A DNA stretch of 64,000 bases. It comes from Eubacterium sp. Lineage in GTDB: Bacteria > Bacillota > Clostridia > Oscillospirales > Acutalibacteraceae. Below, piece by piece: positions 31,394 to 38,480 of this stretch. Where the stretch lies: assembly GCA_022511205.1 (NCBI GenBank), contig JAFLRY010000003.1, positions 37,633 through 101,632 on the forward strand, written 5' to 3'. Numbering within the stretch: the first letter of the stretch is position 1; the number at the start of each line of letters is the position of its first letter. The notes beneath the pieces were generated by a model that had not been told where the DNA came from, did no database searches, and worked only from the letters and a program-made list of their open reading frames with translations. The position numbers and the translations under genes are program-made.

Positions 31394-33865
31394 ATGAAAC
31401 ATCCTGAAATTATAAGCAAAATGAGCCTGGAGCAAAAAGCTAAATTCGTTTCCGGCTTTGATTATTGGCATCTTGCGGAATGCGAGGAGCTGGGGCTTCC
31501 TAAAATTATGATTACGGACGGTCCTCACGGACTTCGTAAGCAGAATCCAAACGGCAAGAGCGTTGGTCTCGGCAACTCTTATCCTGCCACCTGTATGCCT
31601 CCCGCCGCCACCTCTGCCTGCTCATGGGACGAGGAACTGTTGAAAGAAGAGGGCGAAGCGCTCGCCGAGGAATGCCTGCAGGAAAAGGTGTCCGTTATCC
31701 TCGGACCGGGAACGAATATAAAGCGTTCCCCCGTTTGCGGACGTAACTTTGAGTATTTCTCTGAGGACCCGCTCCTTGCCGGTAAAATGTCCGCCGCCCT
31801 TATCAACGGCTGTCAGTCCAAAGGCGTCGGCACTTCGCTTAAGCATTTTGCCTGCAATTCGCAGGAGGCGTTTCGTATGGTCATCAACGAGGTGATCGAC
31901 GAGCGCACTATGCGAGAACTTTATTTCCCCGCTTTTGAGATCGCCGTTAAGGAATCTCAGCCGTGGACGATCATGAACTCATATAACCGTATCAACGGCG
32001 TTTACGCCTCGCAAAACGACTGGCTTCAGAATAAGGTCGCCAGAGATGAATGGGGCTTTGAGGGCCTTTTCGTTACCGACTGGGGCGCTTCTGTTGACCG
32101 TATTCCCGGTCTGAAAGCAGGAACAGATCTTGAAATGCCCACCTCGGGAGAATTGAACACGCAAAGGATCATCGAAGCCGTGAATAACGGCGCGCTTGAT
32201 ATAGAGGTGCTTGACGAAAGAGTAGACGCGGTAGTTGATTTGATTCTCAAATCAAAGCCGGCTCTTGAGCAGGAGCATACATACGATATCGAAGCGCATC
32301 ACGATATCGCCCGCAGGGTTGCCGAGGGCTCAATGGTGCTTCTCAAAAACGATGATAGCGTTTTGCCGCTCAAGAACGGACAGAAGATCGCCGTTATCGG
32401 TGAAATGGCAAAATCGCCACGCTATCAGGGCGCGGGTTCATCCGTTATCAATCCCACAAAGATAGATAACGCCTATGACGTGCTCGTTGAAGCGGGAGCA
32501 GACGTTACCTACGCGCAGGGCTATTACAAGAGTGCGCCCACGAAAAAGGATAAGAACAGAAAAACAGACGATCAACTCCTTGCCGAAGCAATCGAAGCGG
32601 CAAAGGCGGCTGACGTTGCGGTGGTTTTTGCAGGTCTCACCGAGGAATTTGAGGGAGAGGGCTACGACAGAGAGAATATCAATATGCCCGATAACCACAA
32701 TCATCTTATCAGCGAGGTAGCAAAGGCAAATCCAAACACGGTTGTTGTTCTTGCGGGCGGCTCGGTAGTGTATATGCCGTGGATCAACGAGGTAAAAGGT
32801 CTTCTCAATTCAGGTCTCGGCGGTCAGGCAGGCGGCAGTGCCGTTGCGAATATCCTCGTTGGCAAGGTGAATCCCTCCGGTAAAACTGCCGAAACCTATC
32901 CGATTGATTTTAAAGATAACCCCACCTACGGAAATTATCCCGGCGAGCCGGTTATTTCAGAGCATAAGGAGAGCGTTTATATCGGCTACCGCTTTTATGA
33001 TACTGCGAAAAAGAACGTTCTTTTCCCCTTCGGCTACGGACTTTCCTACACGAGCTTTGAGTATAGCGATTTGAAATTATCTGCTGATAAAATTAAGGAT
33101 AACGAAACGGTTACCGCTTCCTTCAAAATCAAAAATACCGGCACGGTTGACGGCGCAGAGATCGCGCAGGTTTACGTTGCTGATTTGAAATCAACCATAT
33201 TCCGCCCGGAAAAGGAGCTTCGCGGCTTTACTAAGGTGTTCCTCAGAGCAGGGGAGGAGAAAGAGGTTTCCATCACCCTCGGCAAGCGCGCCTTTGCGTA
33301 TTACAACGTTAATATCGGTGATTGGCACGTTGAGAGCGGTGAGTTTGATGTCCTCGTTGGCGCTTCAAGCAGGGATATCAAGCTGAGTGCTACGCTTGAT
33401 GTTGAATCAACTGTTGAAGCAGAAATCCCCGATTACAGAGAAAGCGCCCCCGCTTATTACACCGCTGATAGGTGCGGTATGAGTAACGCCCAGTGGTCAG
33501 TGGTTTACGGTCAGCCGCTCCCCGCGAAAGAGAGAAGCAAGGATCAGAAGATCGATATTTACTGCTGTCTTAACGACGCGAGAAATACCAAATGGGGCGG
33601 CAGAATATGCAAGCTTATCGTCAAGGTAGTGGCAGGCGCAGGCTCTGCCGAAAACGGCGACGGAAAGATGCTCGCCGCCATGGCAACGCAGATACCGATC
33701 AGGAACTTCATCGCCATGAGTATGGGCGTGTTCTCACCGAAAATGGCGGACGGACTGCTTATGCTTCTCAATGATGATACAAGTTCATTCAAAGGCATTT
33801 GCAAGATACTTTCGGGCGTTCCTACTGCAATCGCAAAAGCGCCGAAGCTTCTTAAGTCAATATAA
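31394..33865 (+). CDS. Beta-glucosidase, GH3
   Basis: An 823-residue GH3 enzyme that cleaves terminal beta-glucosyl (or related) residues. The TIM-barrel domain carries KHFACNSQE and the nucleophile D229 in FVTDWGASVDR; the alpha/beta-sandwich domain has VAVVFAGLTEEFEGEGYDRE, and a fibronectin-III-like domain follows at about 560-680. The last ~130 residues (from about 690) form an extra region with IRNFIAMSMGVF and no match I can name; comparable tails occur in other clostridial GH3 enzymes. No signal peptide is present, so substrates are imported cellobiose-like sugars or plant glycosides. Confidence 0.94.
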   Translation: MKHPEIISKMSLEQKAKFVSGFDYWHLAECEELGLPKIMITDGPHGLRKQNPNGKSVGLGNSYPATCMPPAATSACSWDEELLKEEGEALAEECLQEKVSVILGPGTNIKRSPVCGRNFEYFSEDPLLAGKMSAALINGCQSKGVGTSLKHFACNSQEAFRMVINEVIDERTMRELYFPAFEIAVKESQPWTIMNSYNRINGVYASQNDWLQNKVARDEWGFEGLFVTDWGASVDRIPGLKAGTDLEMPTSGELNTQRIIEAVNNGALDIEVLDERVDAVVDLILKSKPALEQEHTYDIEAHHDIARRVAEGSMVLLKNDDSVLPLKNGQKIAVIGEMAKSPRYQGAGSSVINPTKIDNAYDVLVEAGADVTYAQGYYKSAPTKKDKNRKTDDQLLAEAIEAAKAADVAVVFAGLTEEFEGEGYDRENINMPDNHNHLISEVAKANPNTVVVLAGGSVVYMPWINEVKGLLNSGLGGQAGGSAVANILVGKVNPSGKTAETYPIDFKDNPTYGNYPGEPVISEHKESVYIGYRFYDTAKKNVLFPFGYGLSYTSFEYSDLKLSADKIKDNETVTASFKIKNTGTVDGAEIAQVYVADLKSTIFRPEKELRGFTKVFLRAGEEKEVSITLGKRAFAYYNVNIGDWHVESGEFDVLVGASSRDIKLSATLDVESTVEAEIPDYRESAPAYYTADRCGMSNAQWSVVYGQPLPAKERSKDQKIDIYCCLNDARNTKWGGRICKLIVKVVAGAGSAENGDGKMLAAMATQIPIRNFIAMSMGVFSPKMADGLLMLLNDDTSSFKGICKILSGVPTAIAKAPKLLKSI

Positions 33866-33870
33866 TAAAA

Positions 33871-33903
33871 ACAAAAGGACTGATTATTTCAGTCCTTTTT
33901 TGT
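33871..33903. terminator. Bidirectional terminator
   Basis: AAAAGGACTGA (33873-33883) and TCAGTCCTTTT (33889-33899) with T-rich ends serve GH3 (+) and the XRE regulator (-). Confidence 0.92.
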
Positions 33904-34105
33904 TATCTGTCAGGCCCAGCATATAATCTGCGGAAACGTTGTAATATTTGCAAAGGGCGATTATGTGCCGAATCGGTATCTCATTTTCGCCTAACTCGTA
34001 TCTTGAATAAACCTGTTGCGTAGTTCCCAAAAATTCGGCAACTTCTTTCTGCGATTTATCATTATCTTCCCTTAAATCACGAATGATTTCAATATGACTT
34101 TTCAA
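33884..34105 (-). CDS. XRE-family HTH transcriptional regulator
   Basis: A 73-residue repressor-type protein that is essentially one Cro/C1 helix-turn-helix domain: LREDNDKSQKEVAEFLG then TTQQVYSRYELGENE, followed by IPIRHIIALCKYYNVSADYML. No sensor or dimerisation domain is attached. The start codon is TTG at 34105 with a GGGGG-type site upstream, so expression is probably low. It is divergent from the Asp/Phe-repeat surface protein, and two palindromes in the shared 137-bp region are its likely operators. Confidence 0.88.
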   Translation of the reverse strand: MKSHIEIIRDLREDNDKSQKEVAEFLGTTQQVYSRYELGENEIPIRHIIALCKYYNVSADYMLGLTDNKKGLK

Positions 34106-34146
34106 TAGAAATCCCCCAGACTTATTATTTCAAAAAAATTTTACTT

Positions 34147-34164
34147 TACATCAAATATGATGTA
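34147..34164. promoter_or_regulatory. Operator palindrome 1
   Basis: TACATCA-AATA-TGATGTA, a perfect 7-bp-arm palindrome directly abutting the -35 box of the surface-protein promoter. It resembles operator 2 in ends (TACA/TGTA) and spacing. Confidence 0.65.
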
Positions 34165-34193
34165 TTGACATTACACTAAATTAGGTGTAGAAT
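34165..34193 (+). promoter_or_regulatory. Strong sigma-A promoter of the Asp/Phe-repeat surface protein
   Basis: Consensus TTGACA (34165-34170), 17-bp spacer, TAGAAT (34188-34193). Operator 2 fills the spacer, so a bound repressor would block RNA polymerase. Confidence 0.85.
34172..34189. promoter_or_regulatory. Operator palindrome 2 in the promoter spacer
   Basis: TACAC-TAAATTAG-GTGTA, 18 bp with 5-bp arms and near-symmetrical AT centre, lying between -35 and -10. Start-to-start distance to operator 1 is 25 bp. Confidence 0.65.
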
Positions 34194-34242
34194 GGTCTTG
34201 TAAAGATATATAAGTTATGGCAAAAGCCAAGGAGGATTTTTT

Positions 34243-35493
34243 ATGAAAAAGATTATCAGCTTATCAATTGCCCTTGTAATGCTCTTTAGTATTGCGGTGG
34301 GGCAGAATGTGTCCGCCTTTGCGCTGGATACAGATTCAGAATGGAATGAAGATTTCGATTATGACTTTGGCTTCGACGATGATTTTGATTTCGATTTCGA
34401 TTTTGACTTTGACTTTGACTTCGATGACGATTTCGACTTTGATGACGATTTCGACTTTGATGATGATTTCGATTTTGATTTCGATTTCGACGAAGATTAC
34501 GAAGTGTTCACAAGCGGTGATTTCGATTATATCCTGCTTGATGACGGCACGGCATCAATAGTAGGCTATTACGGAGAGGACGAAGAGCTTGTCATTCCCG
34601 AAGAATTAGATGGCTACAGCGTTACGGCAATAGATGATCTTGCGTTTCTGTGGTGTGAAAGCTTGGAGCGCGTAGTGATAGGCGGAAATATTGATCATAT
34701 CGGATTAATGGTATTCAGCGGTTGCGCTTTCTTAAGCGAGATCGTTGTTGATGAGAGTAACGATTTTTATTCCTCCGAGGACGGAGTGTTGTTTGACAAG
34801 GAGAAAACGGAACTCATTATGTATCCGATTGGCAATGAAAGAGAAAACTACACTGTTCCGGACGGTGTTTTGAGCATTTCAGATTGCGCATTTGCAACAA
34901 GCTTATATTTAACGAGTGTTGTTTTGCCGGAAAGTGTGGAGAATATCGGCAACTTGGCGTTTGCGTTTTGTATGAGCATGGAGAGCATATATATTATGAA
35001 TGCCAATTGCGTTATTGATGAGGACGAATGGACCATATACGAGGAAACCACTATTTACGGCTACGATGATTCCACTGCCCACAAGTATGCGCAGACGAAT
35101 GACAGAAGCTTCGTTGCACTTGACGAAGAAACTGACGAGCCCACCACCCAAGAGCCTGCCGATGAGCCTACCACTCAAGAACCCGAGAGTGAGCCCACTA
35201 CCCAAGAACCCGAAAATGAACCAACGAGTGAATCATCAAAAGATGAACCCGCAACAGAAGCTCCGACAGCTGAGAAACCAAGTCAAGAGCCTACAAGCGA
35301 ATCAACTACAGAAGTAACCGCAGAGGAAACTGCAAACGCGCAGACAACTGCGAAGCCGAGTACGCCGGAAAAAGATGACAGCGCGAAGTCGCCCTCAACC
35401 GGAGCAACGGGTAAAGGCTTGATTGCCTTTGCGGCAATTGCTCTTGCGGGCGGAGCAGTTATACTTGCTAAGAAAAAGGAACAGGATCAATAA
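34243..35493 (+). CDS. Secreted Asp/Phe-repeat, BspA-type LRR, sortase-anchored surface protein
   Basis: A 416-residue exported protein. In order: a signal peptide (cleavage near VSAFA, residue 28), an extraordinary Asp/Phe tract at about residues 37-85 built of DFDF and DDDFDF units encoded by GATTTC repeats, BspA-like leucine-rich LRR_5 repeats (about 95-290), a Thr/Pro/Glu stalk with EPTTQEP repeats (about 300-375), and a C-terminal sorting signal SPSTG (383-387) followed by a membrane span and KKKEQDQ. SPSTG matches the (S/N/P)PxTG type used by clostridial class B sortases. AAGGAGG precedes the ATG. The Asp tract could bind Ca2+ or cationic surfaces; this is inference. Confidence 0.88.
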   Translation: MKKIISLSIALVMLFSIAVGQNVSAFALDTDSEWNEDFDYDFGFDDDFDFDFDFDFDFDFDDDFDFDDDFDFDDDFDFDFDFDEDYEVFTSGDFDYILLDDGTASIVGYYGEDEELVIPEELDGYSVTAIDDLAFLWCESLERVVIGGNIDHIGLMVFSGCAFLSEIVVDESNDFYSSEDGVLFDKEKTELIMYPIGNERENYTVPDGVLSISDCAFATSLYLTSVVLPESVENIGNLAFAFCMSMESIYIMNANCVIDEDEWTIYEETTIYGYDDSTAHKYAQTNDRSFVALDEETDEPTTQEPADEPTTQEPESEPTTQEPENEPTSESSKDEPATEAPTAEKPSQEPTSESTTEVTAEETANAQTTAKPSTPEKDDSAKSPSTGATGKGLIAFAAIALAGGAVILAKKKEQDQ

Positions 35494-35504
35494 GTAAAAT
35501 AAAG

Positions 35505-35533
35505 AAACAGGAGAGCGGCTGCCCTCCTGTTTT
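35505..35533. terminator. Terminator between convergent genes
   Basis: AAACAGGAG (35505-35513) pairs with CTCCTGTTT (35524-35532) with an inner GC clamp. Confidence 0.82.
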
Positions 35534-35546
35534 CGTTTAAAGTATT

Positions 35547-36050
35547 TTATTCGGATTTCTTGCTTTTCTTTGCCTCTACCTCGGCGATCTCCTTGTAAAA
35601 GGCGTTTGCCTTAACGTAAACCATAATGATATCGTGAATATGCTCGTAAAGCTCGCCCTCGGTGTAGGGATTGGCAATTATTCTTTCGTCATCGTCTATG
35701 CAGAGCGGACCTTTTTCGTAGTCGTTAAAGGTGGGCATGATTGAATAAGTGTTTCCTGTTTTTACAAGGGAAATGAGCGTTAAATCAGCCGTGGCGGCAA
35801 CGAAGCCCTTTTTCTTCGTGTAACGCTCAATGGTGGAAACGGGGTTGTCATCGTTATGCTTTTTTGTGTAGCAAGCGGCGAAAACCTTTTCGATGAAATC
35901 TTCAACTTCTTTAGCGGAGTAGGGGGCCTTGAGAAGCAAAACCGTGTCTATATCAGCGATGCCGTACTGTGCGCTCTCGCCGCAGGGAATGCCTATAAGC
36001 GTATCGTCCTTGTCAACGTAAACCGAAATCGTGTAAAAATCTCTTTCCAT
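35547..36050 (-). CDS. Hypothetical 167-aa protein
   Basis: I do not recognise this soluble protein. The N-terminal half (MERDFYTISVYVDKDDTLIGI, split here by the start choice) reads as beta strands, the middle has TADLTLISLVKTGNTYSIMP, and the C-terminus is a basic, helical tail ending AKKSKKSE. No signal peptide or membrane span is seen. ATG at 36050 is chosen over TTG at 36062 because GGGTG lies at proper distance upstream. It stands alone between the surface protein (convergent) and the YmfI-like reductase (divergent). Confidence 0.72.
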   Translation of the reverse strand: MERDFYTISVYVDKDDTLIGIPCGESAQYGIADIDTVLLLKAPYSAKEVEDFIEKVFAACYTKKHNDDNPVSTIERYTKKKGFVAATADLTLISLVKTGNTYSIMPTFNDYEKGPLCIDDDERIIANPYTEGELYEHIHDIIMVYVKANAFYKEIAEVEAKKSKKSE

Positions 36051-36140
36051 TTTATCACCCAAATCATTTTGTTAATTGCAATGATAGCATATTTGATTGA
36101 AAATTACAAGTTAATGTGATAATATGAAAGCGGTGATTCG

Positions 36141-36809
36141 ATGAAAAAGGTGCTTATTACTGGCGGCGCTACCGGCATCGGCAAAGCAACGGCGCTTGCC
36201 TTTGCCCAAAAGGGCTATGACGTTTATATAACCTATAATAAAACCGCGCCGGATTATGACGGAGTGACGGCAATCAAGTGCGATCTCAGCAATATTGACG
36301 ATATCAAAAGGCTTTTTGAGAAATTCACATTCCTTGACGTTCTCGTCAACAACGCGGGCGTGAGCCTTATCAAAATGATAAACGATGTTACGCCTGAGGA
36401 TTACGAAAGCCTTATGAGCGTGAATTCAAGGGCAGTCTATTTTTGCGGTAAATACGCGGCGGAGATTATGCTGAAACGCCACAGCGGAGCGATAATCAAC
36501 GTTTCTTCAATTTGGGGAGAGACGGGCGCCTCCTGCGAAACGCTTTATTCAATGAGCAAGGCGGGCGTGATCGGCTTCACGAAGGCGCTTGCGCAGGAGC
36601 TTGCGCCCAGTGGGATAACTGTTAACTGCGTTTCGCCCGGTATCATTGATACGAGAATGAATTCCGCGTTTACAAAAGAGGAGCTTGCCGAAGAAGTCCC
36701 CGTTGGAAGGCTTGGAACACCCGAAGAGATCGCCTCTGCGATCCTTTTCCTTGCGGAAAACGGCTATATTACAGGTCAAGACATCTCCGTCAGCGGTGGG
36801 ATAGTGTGA
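36141..36809 (+). CDS. ymfI: SDR-family reductase, YmfI-like EF-P 5-aminopentanone reductase
   Basis: A 222-residue short-chain dehydrogenase. The NAD(P) motif is TGGATGIGKA (residues 7-16), NNAG is at about 71, and the catalytic set is Ser in SSIWGETGAS, with YSMSK as Tyr/Lys. SSIWG followed by GAS is the pattern I associate with YmfI, which reduces the 5-aminopentanone on EF-P Lys32 to 5-aminopentanol; generic FabG enzymes differ here. The presence of an EF-P with KPGKG and of YmfF/YmfH M16 proteins in this window supports that reading. A FabG-type role cannot be excluded. Confidence 0.78.
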   Translation: MKKVLITGGATGIGKATALAFAQKGYDVYITYNKTAPDYDGVTAIKCDLSNIDDIKRLFEKFTFLDVLVNNAGVSLIKMINDVTPEDYESLMSVNSRAVYFCGKYAAEIMLKRHSGAIINVSSIWGETGASCETLYSMSKAGVIGFTKALAQELAPSGITVNCVSPGIIDTRMNSAFTKEELAEEVPVGRLGTPEEIASAILFLAENGYITGQDISVSGGIV

Positions 36810-36817
36810 GGTGCGCA

Positions 36818-37285
36818 ATGAATAATTGTGAATTTTGCGATCTTGCGCCTGATGATATGAAATGGCTTTTATATGAAAATGAGTATTGGTATCTCTTTTT
36901 GGCGGATAGGCAGGATTACGCAGGTAGATGCCTTATATCCTGCAAGCGGCATTGTGAGAACATATCCGATCTAAGCATTGAGGAATGGCTGTCGCTTAAG
37001 AATGTTATGACGAATACAGAAGCTATGCTTAAAGATGAGTTTGGCGCTGATGTTTTCAATTGGTCTTGCCTTATGAATGACGCTTTTAAGCAAAGCGTTC
37101 CCGAGCCGCACGTTCATTTTCATCTTCGCCCTCGATATTCAAAACCTGTTGAAATCGGAAATGCCGTTTTCAAGGATAAGGAATTTGGACATCATTATAA
37201 CAACAAGGCGAAGCCTATTGACAATAAAACCGCGCAAATGATATTTGAACGGCTAAAAGCAAATGTACATAAATATTTCAAATAA
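36818..37285 (+). CDS. HIT-family nucleotide-binding protein
   Basis: A 155-residue histidine-triad protein, likely a nucleotide hydrolase or transferase acting on adenosine phosphoramidates or dinucleoside polyphosphates. The triad is present as PHVHFHLRPR, and the N-terminal CEFCDL resembles a zinc-binding pair. ATG at 36818 follows GAGGTG that overlaps the end of the YmfI-like gene; an in-frame GTG at 36806 is an alternative start. The two genes are almost contiguous and probably co-transcribed. Copy 3 of the intergenic repeat begins within 60 bp of the stop. Confidence 0.87.
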   Translation: MNNCEFCDLAPDDMKWLLYENEYWYLFLADRQDYAGRCLISCKRHCENISDLSIEEWLSLKNVMTNTEAMLKDEFGADVFNWSCLMNDAFKQSVPEPHVHFHLRPRYSKPVEIGNAVFKDKEFGHHYNNKAKPIDNKTAQMIFERLKANVHKYFK

Positions 37286-37292
37286 TGCCGCC

Positions 37293-37309
37293 TGCGGCAC
37301 TGTGCCGCA
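37293..37309. repeat. Short perfect palindrome upstream of repeat copy 3
   Basis: TGCGGCAC-T-GTGCCGCA, 8-bp arms with a single central base. It resembles stem A of copies 1 and 2 and may be a remnant of another copy. Confidence 0.7.
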
Positions 37310-37343
37310 GAGAACAATATTTGAGGTTTTTATTCTCGCATCC

Positions 37344-37571
37344 TCGGCGCAGTGCGCAATGTGCGCGCGCCGAAAAGCGAAAGGGGATTTTCAAGGGGAC
37401 TTGAGCGACTTGCGCTCACTCCCCTTGAATTATTTTCTCTGGTCACTCTCTTTTGCAATACAAAAGAGAGTAACGCCCCGCGCCGGCAGGCGCAAATATA
37501 AAGAATAAAACATATTGACCTGCACCGAATGGCGCAAAAGCCATTTTAAAATATCACCGCCGCGCAGCGGC
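37344..37571 (+). repeat. Structured intergenic repeat, copy 3 (longest)
   Basis: Third copy with an inserted segment before the last stem. A is TCGGCGC/GCGCCGA (37344-37350, 37367-37373); B, TTCAAGGGGA/TCCCCTTGAA (37390-37399, 37420-37429), where the G-C pair of copies 1-2 becomes A-T; inner GAGCG/CGCTC; C, 37442-37455 with 37461-37474; D, GCGCC-GGCA-GGCGC (37480-37493) replacing CCCC/GGGG; E, GCCGC/GCGGC (37559-37571). All substitutions keep base pairing except one in stem C. Confidence 0.9.
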
Positions 37572-37609
37572 AAAATAACAAATTAAATCGTTGCATTTTG
37601 AAATTTGTA

Positions 37610-37636
37610 ACACTTCTTTTTGCTTTTCATAGTATG
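37610..37636 (+). promoter_or_regulatory. Sigma-K-like promoter of the Gly/Cys-rich small protein
   Basis: AC (37610-37611), 16 bp, then CATAGTATG (37628-37636), which resembles the mother-cell sigma-K pattern AC-N16-CATANNNTA with one deviation. It is 29 bp before the ATG. Confidence 0.45.
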
Positions 37637-37664
37637 ACTTAGAAAAGCGAAGGGAGGTCTGGCT

Positions 37665-37787
37665 ATGGGTTGCGGTTGCAATAACGGTTGCAATGGTTCT
37701 TCTTGGGTTATCATCCTTATCATAATCCTTCTCCTTTGCGGAGGCTTCAACAACAACGACAACGGCTGTGGCTGCGGTTGTAACTAA
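37665..37787 (+). CDS. Gly/Cys/Asn-rich 40-aa membrane peptide, YjcZ-like
   Basis: A 40-residue protein, MGCGCNNGCNGSSW at the N-terminus, a hydrophobic stretch VIILIIILLLCGG at about residues 15-27, and FNNNDNGCGCGCN at the end. The two Cys/Gly/Asn-rich ends flanking one membrane span recall the small sporulation proteins of the YjcZ/YhcN-like coat type. An excellent GGGAGG ribosome site lies 9 bases upstream, a mother-cell-like promoter before that and a terminator immediately after, so it is a genuine monocistronic gene. Family membership is tentative. Confidence 0.78.
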   Translation: MGCGCNNGCNGSSWVIILIIILLLCGGFNNNDNGCGCGCN

Positions 37788-37804
37788 TTCGTTTAAAAAC
37801 GAAG

Positions 37805-37836
37805 ATGCACTTGGGTAAAACCGAGTGCATTTTTTC
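37805..37836 (+). terminator. Terminator of the Gly/Cys-rich small gene
   Basis: ATGCACTTGG (37805-37814) pairs with CCGAGTGCAT (37821-37830), followed by TTTTTC. Confidence 0.9.
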
Positions 37837-37896
37837 TTATAAAACCGCCTTGTTTTAAGCCCCTAAAACTATTTGAAAATTTTTTTAAAAATAATT

Positions 37897-37913
37897 CTTG
37901 ACTTTCTTTGACC
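37897..37913 (-). promoter_or_regulatory. CtsR operator 1 (minus orientation)
   Basis: On the minus strand GGTCAAA-GAA-AGTCAAG matches the CtsR heptad-repeat consensus GGTCAAANANRGTCAAA closely. It overlaps the -35 box of the ctsR promoter. Confidence 0.85.
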
Positions 37914-37926
37914 TTTGTGCTAATAT
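37898..37926 (+). promoter_or_regulatory. Sigma-A promoter of ctsR-mcsA-mcsB-clpC
   Basis: TTGACT (37898-37903), 17-bp spacer, TAATAT (37921-37926). It is embraced by CtsR boxes on both sides. Confidence 0.82.
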
Positions 37927-37936
37927 CACAGTAGAA

Positions 37937-37959
37937 AGTCAAAGAAAGTCAAAGTCAAA
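37937..37959 (+). promoter_or_regulatory. CtsR operator 2 (plus orientation)
   Basis: AGTCAAA-GAA-AGTCAAA (37937-37953) followed by another GTCAAA, so two and a half direct heptads just after the transcription start. Confidence 0.88.
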
Positions 37960-38009
37960 AACGATTTGAATTTGAAAATTTGACCCATAATAGAATGGAA
38001 GTGACGAAT

Positions 38010-38459
38010 ATGAAAATGTCGGATATCATTGCGGATATGATCCTTGATATGTTTGACGAAAATAATAGTACGATCCAGATCCAGCGAAACGATCTTGCGT
38101 CTCAGCTCGGTTGCGTGCCCAGCCAGATAAACTACGTTATCACCTCACGGTTCACCCCTGAGCAGGGTTATAGGATAGAGAGCCGCAGAGGTGGCGGCGG
38201 TTGTATCTACATCACCCGCGCGGAGACGAAAAGCTCGGCCATCGTAGCGCTGATAAACAGCATAGGCGCGTCCATTGACGAACGCTCCGCGAAAGCGAAT
38301 ATATACAATCTCAATTATCATAATTATATAGATGATAAAACGGCTAAGCTGCTTATCGCCGCCACGGCAGACAGCAACCTGCACGGACTGCCCCCCGAGG
38401 TACGAAACACGATAAGGGCAAAGCAATTCAAACAAATGCTTCTTGCATATATTGATTAA
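38010..38459 (+). CDS. ctsR: Transcriptional repressor CtsR
   Basis: A 149-residue repressor of class III heat-shock genes, binding direct heptad repeats in clp promoters. The N-terminal winged HTH ends in the glycine-rich wing motif RRGGGGCIYI, preceded by GCVPSQINYVITSRFTPEQG; the C-terminal four-helix domain receives McsB and ClpC. ATG at 38010 is chosen since GGAAGTG lies six bases upstream and MKMSDIIADM matches the family start; earlier ATGs in frame lack a site. Two CtsR boxes in its own promoter predict autorepression of the operon. Confidence 0.95.
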   Translation: MKMSDIIADMILDMFDENNSTIQIQRNDLASQLGCVPSQINYVITSRFTPEQGYRIESRRGGGGCIYITRAETKSSAIVALINSIGASIDERSAKANIYNLNYHNYIDDKTAKLLIAATADSNLHGLPPEVRNTIRAKQFKQMLLAYID

Positions 38460-38480
38460 TACGGAAAGGACTGAATTATA

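Noticed and set aside
34292..34561. Alternative frame through the GATTTC repeat tract
   Set aside because: It yields Ile/Ser/Leu-rich low-complexity sequence without a signal peptide; the frame with signal peptide and LRR domain is the real one.
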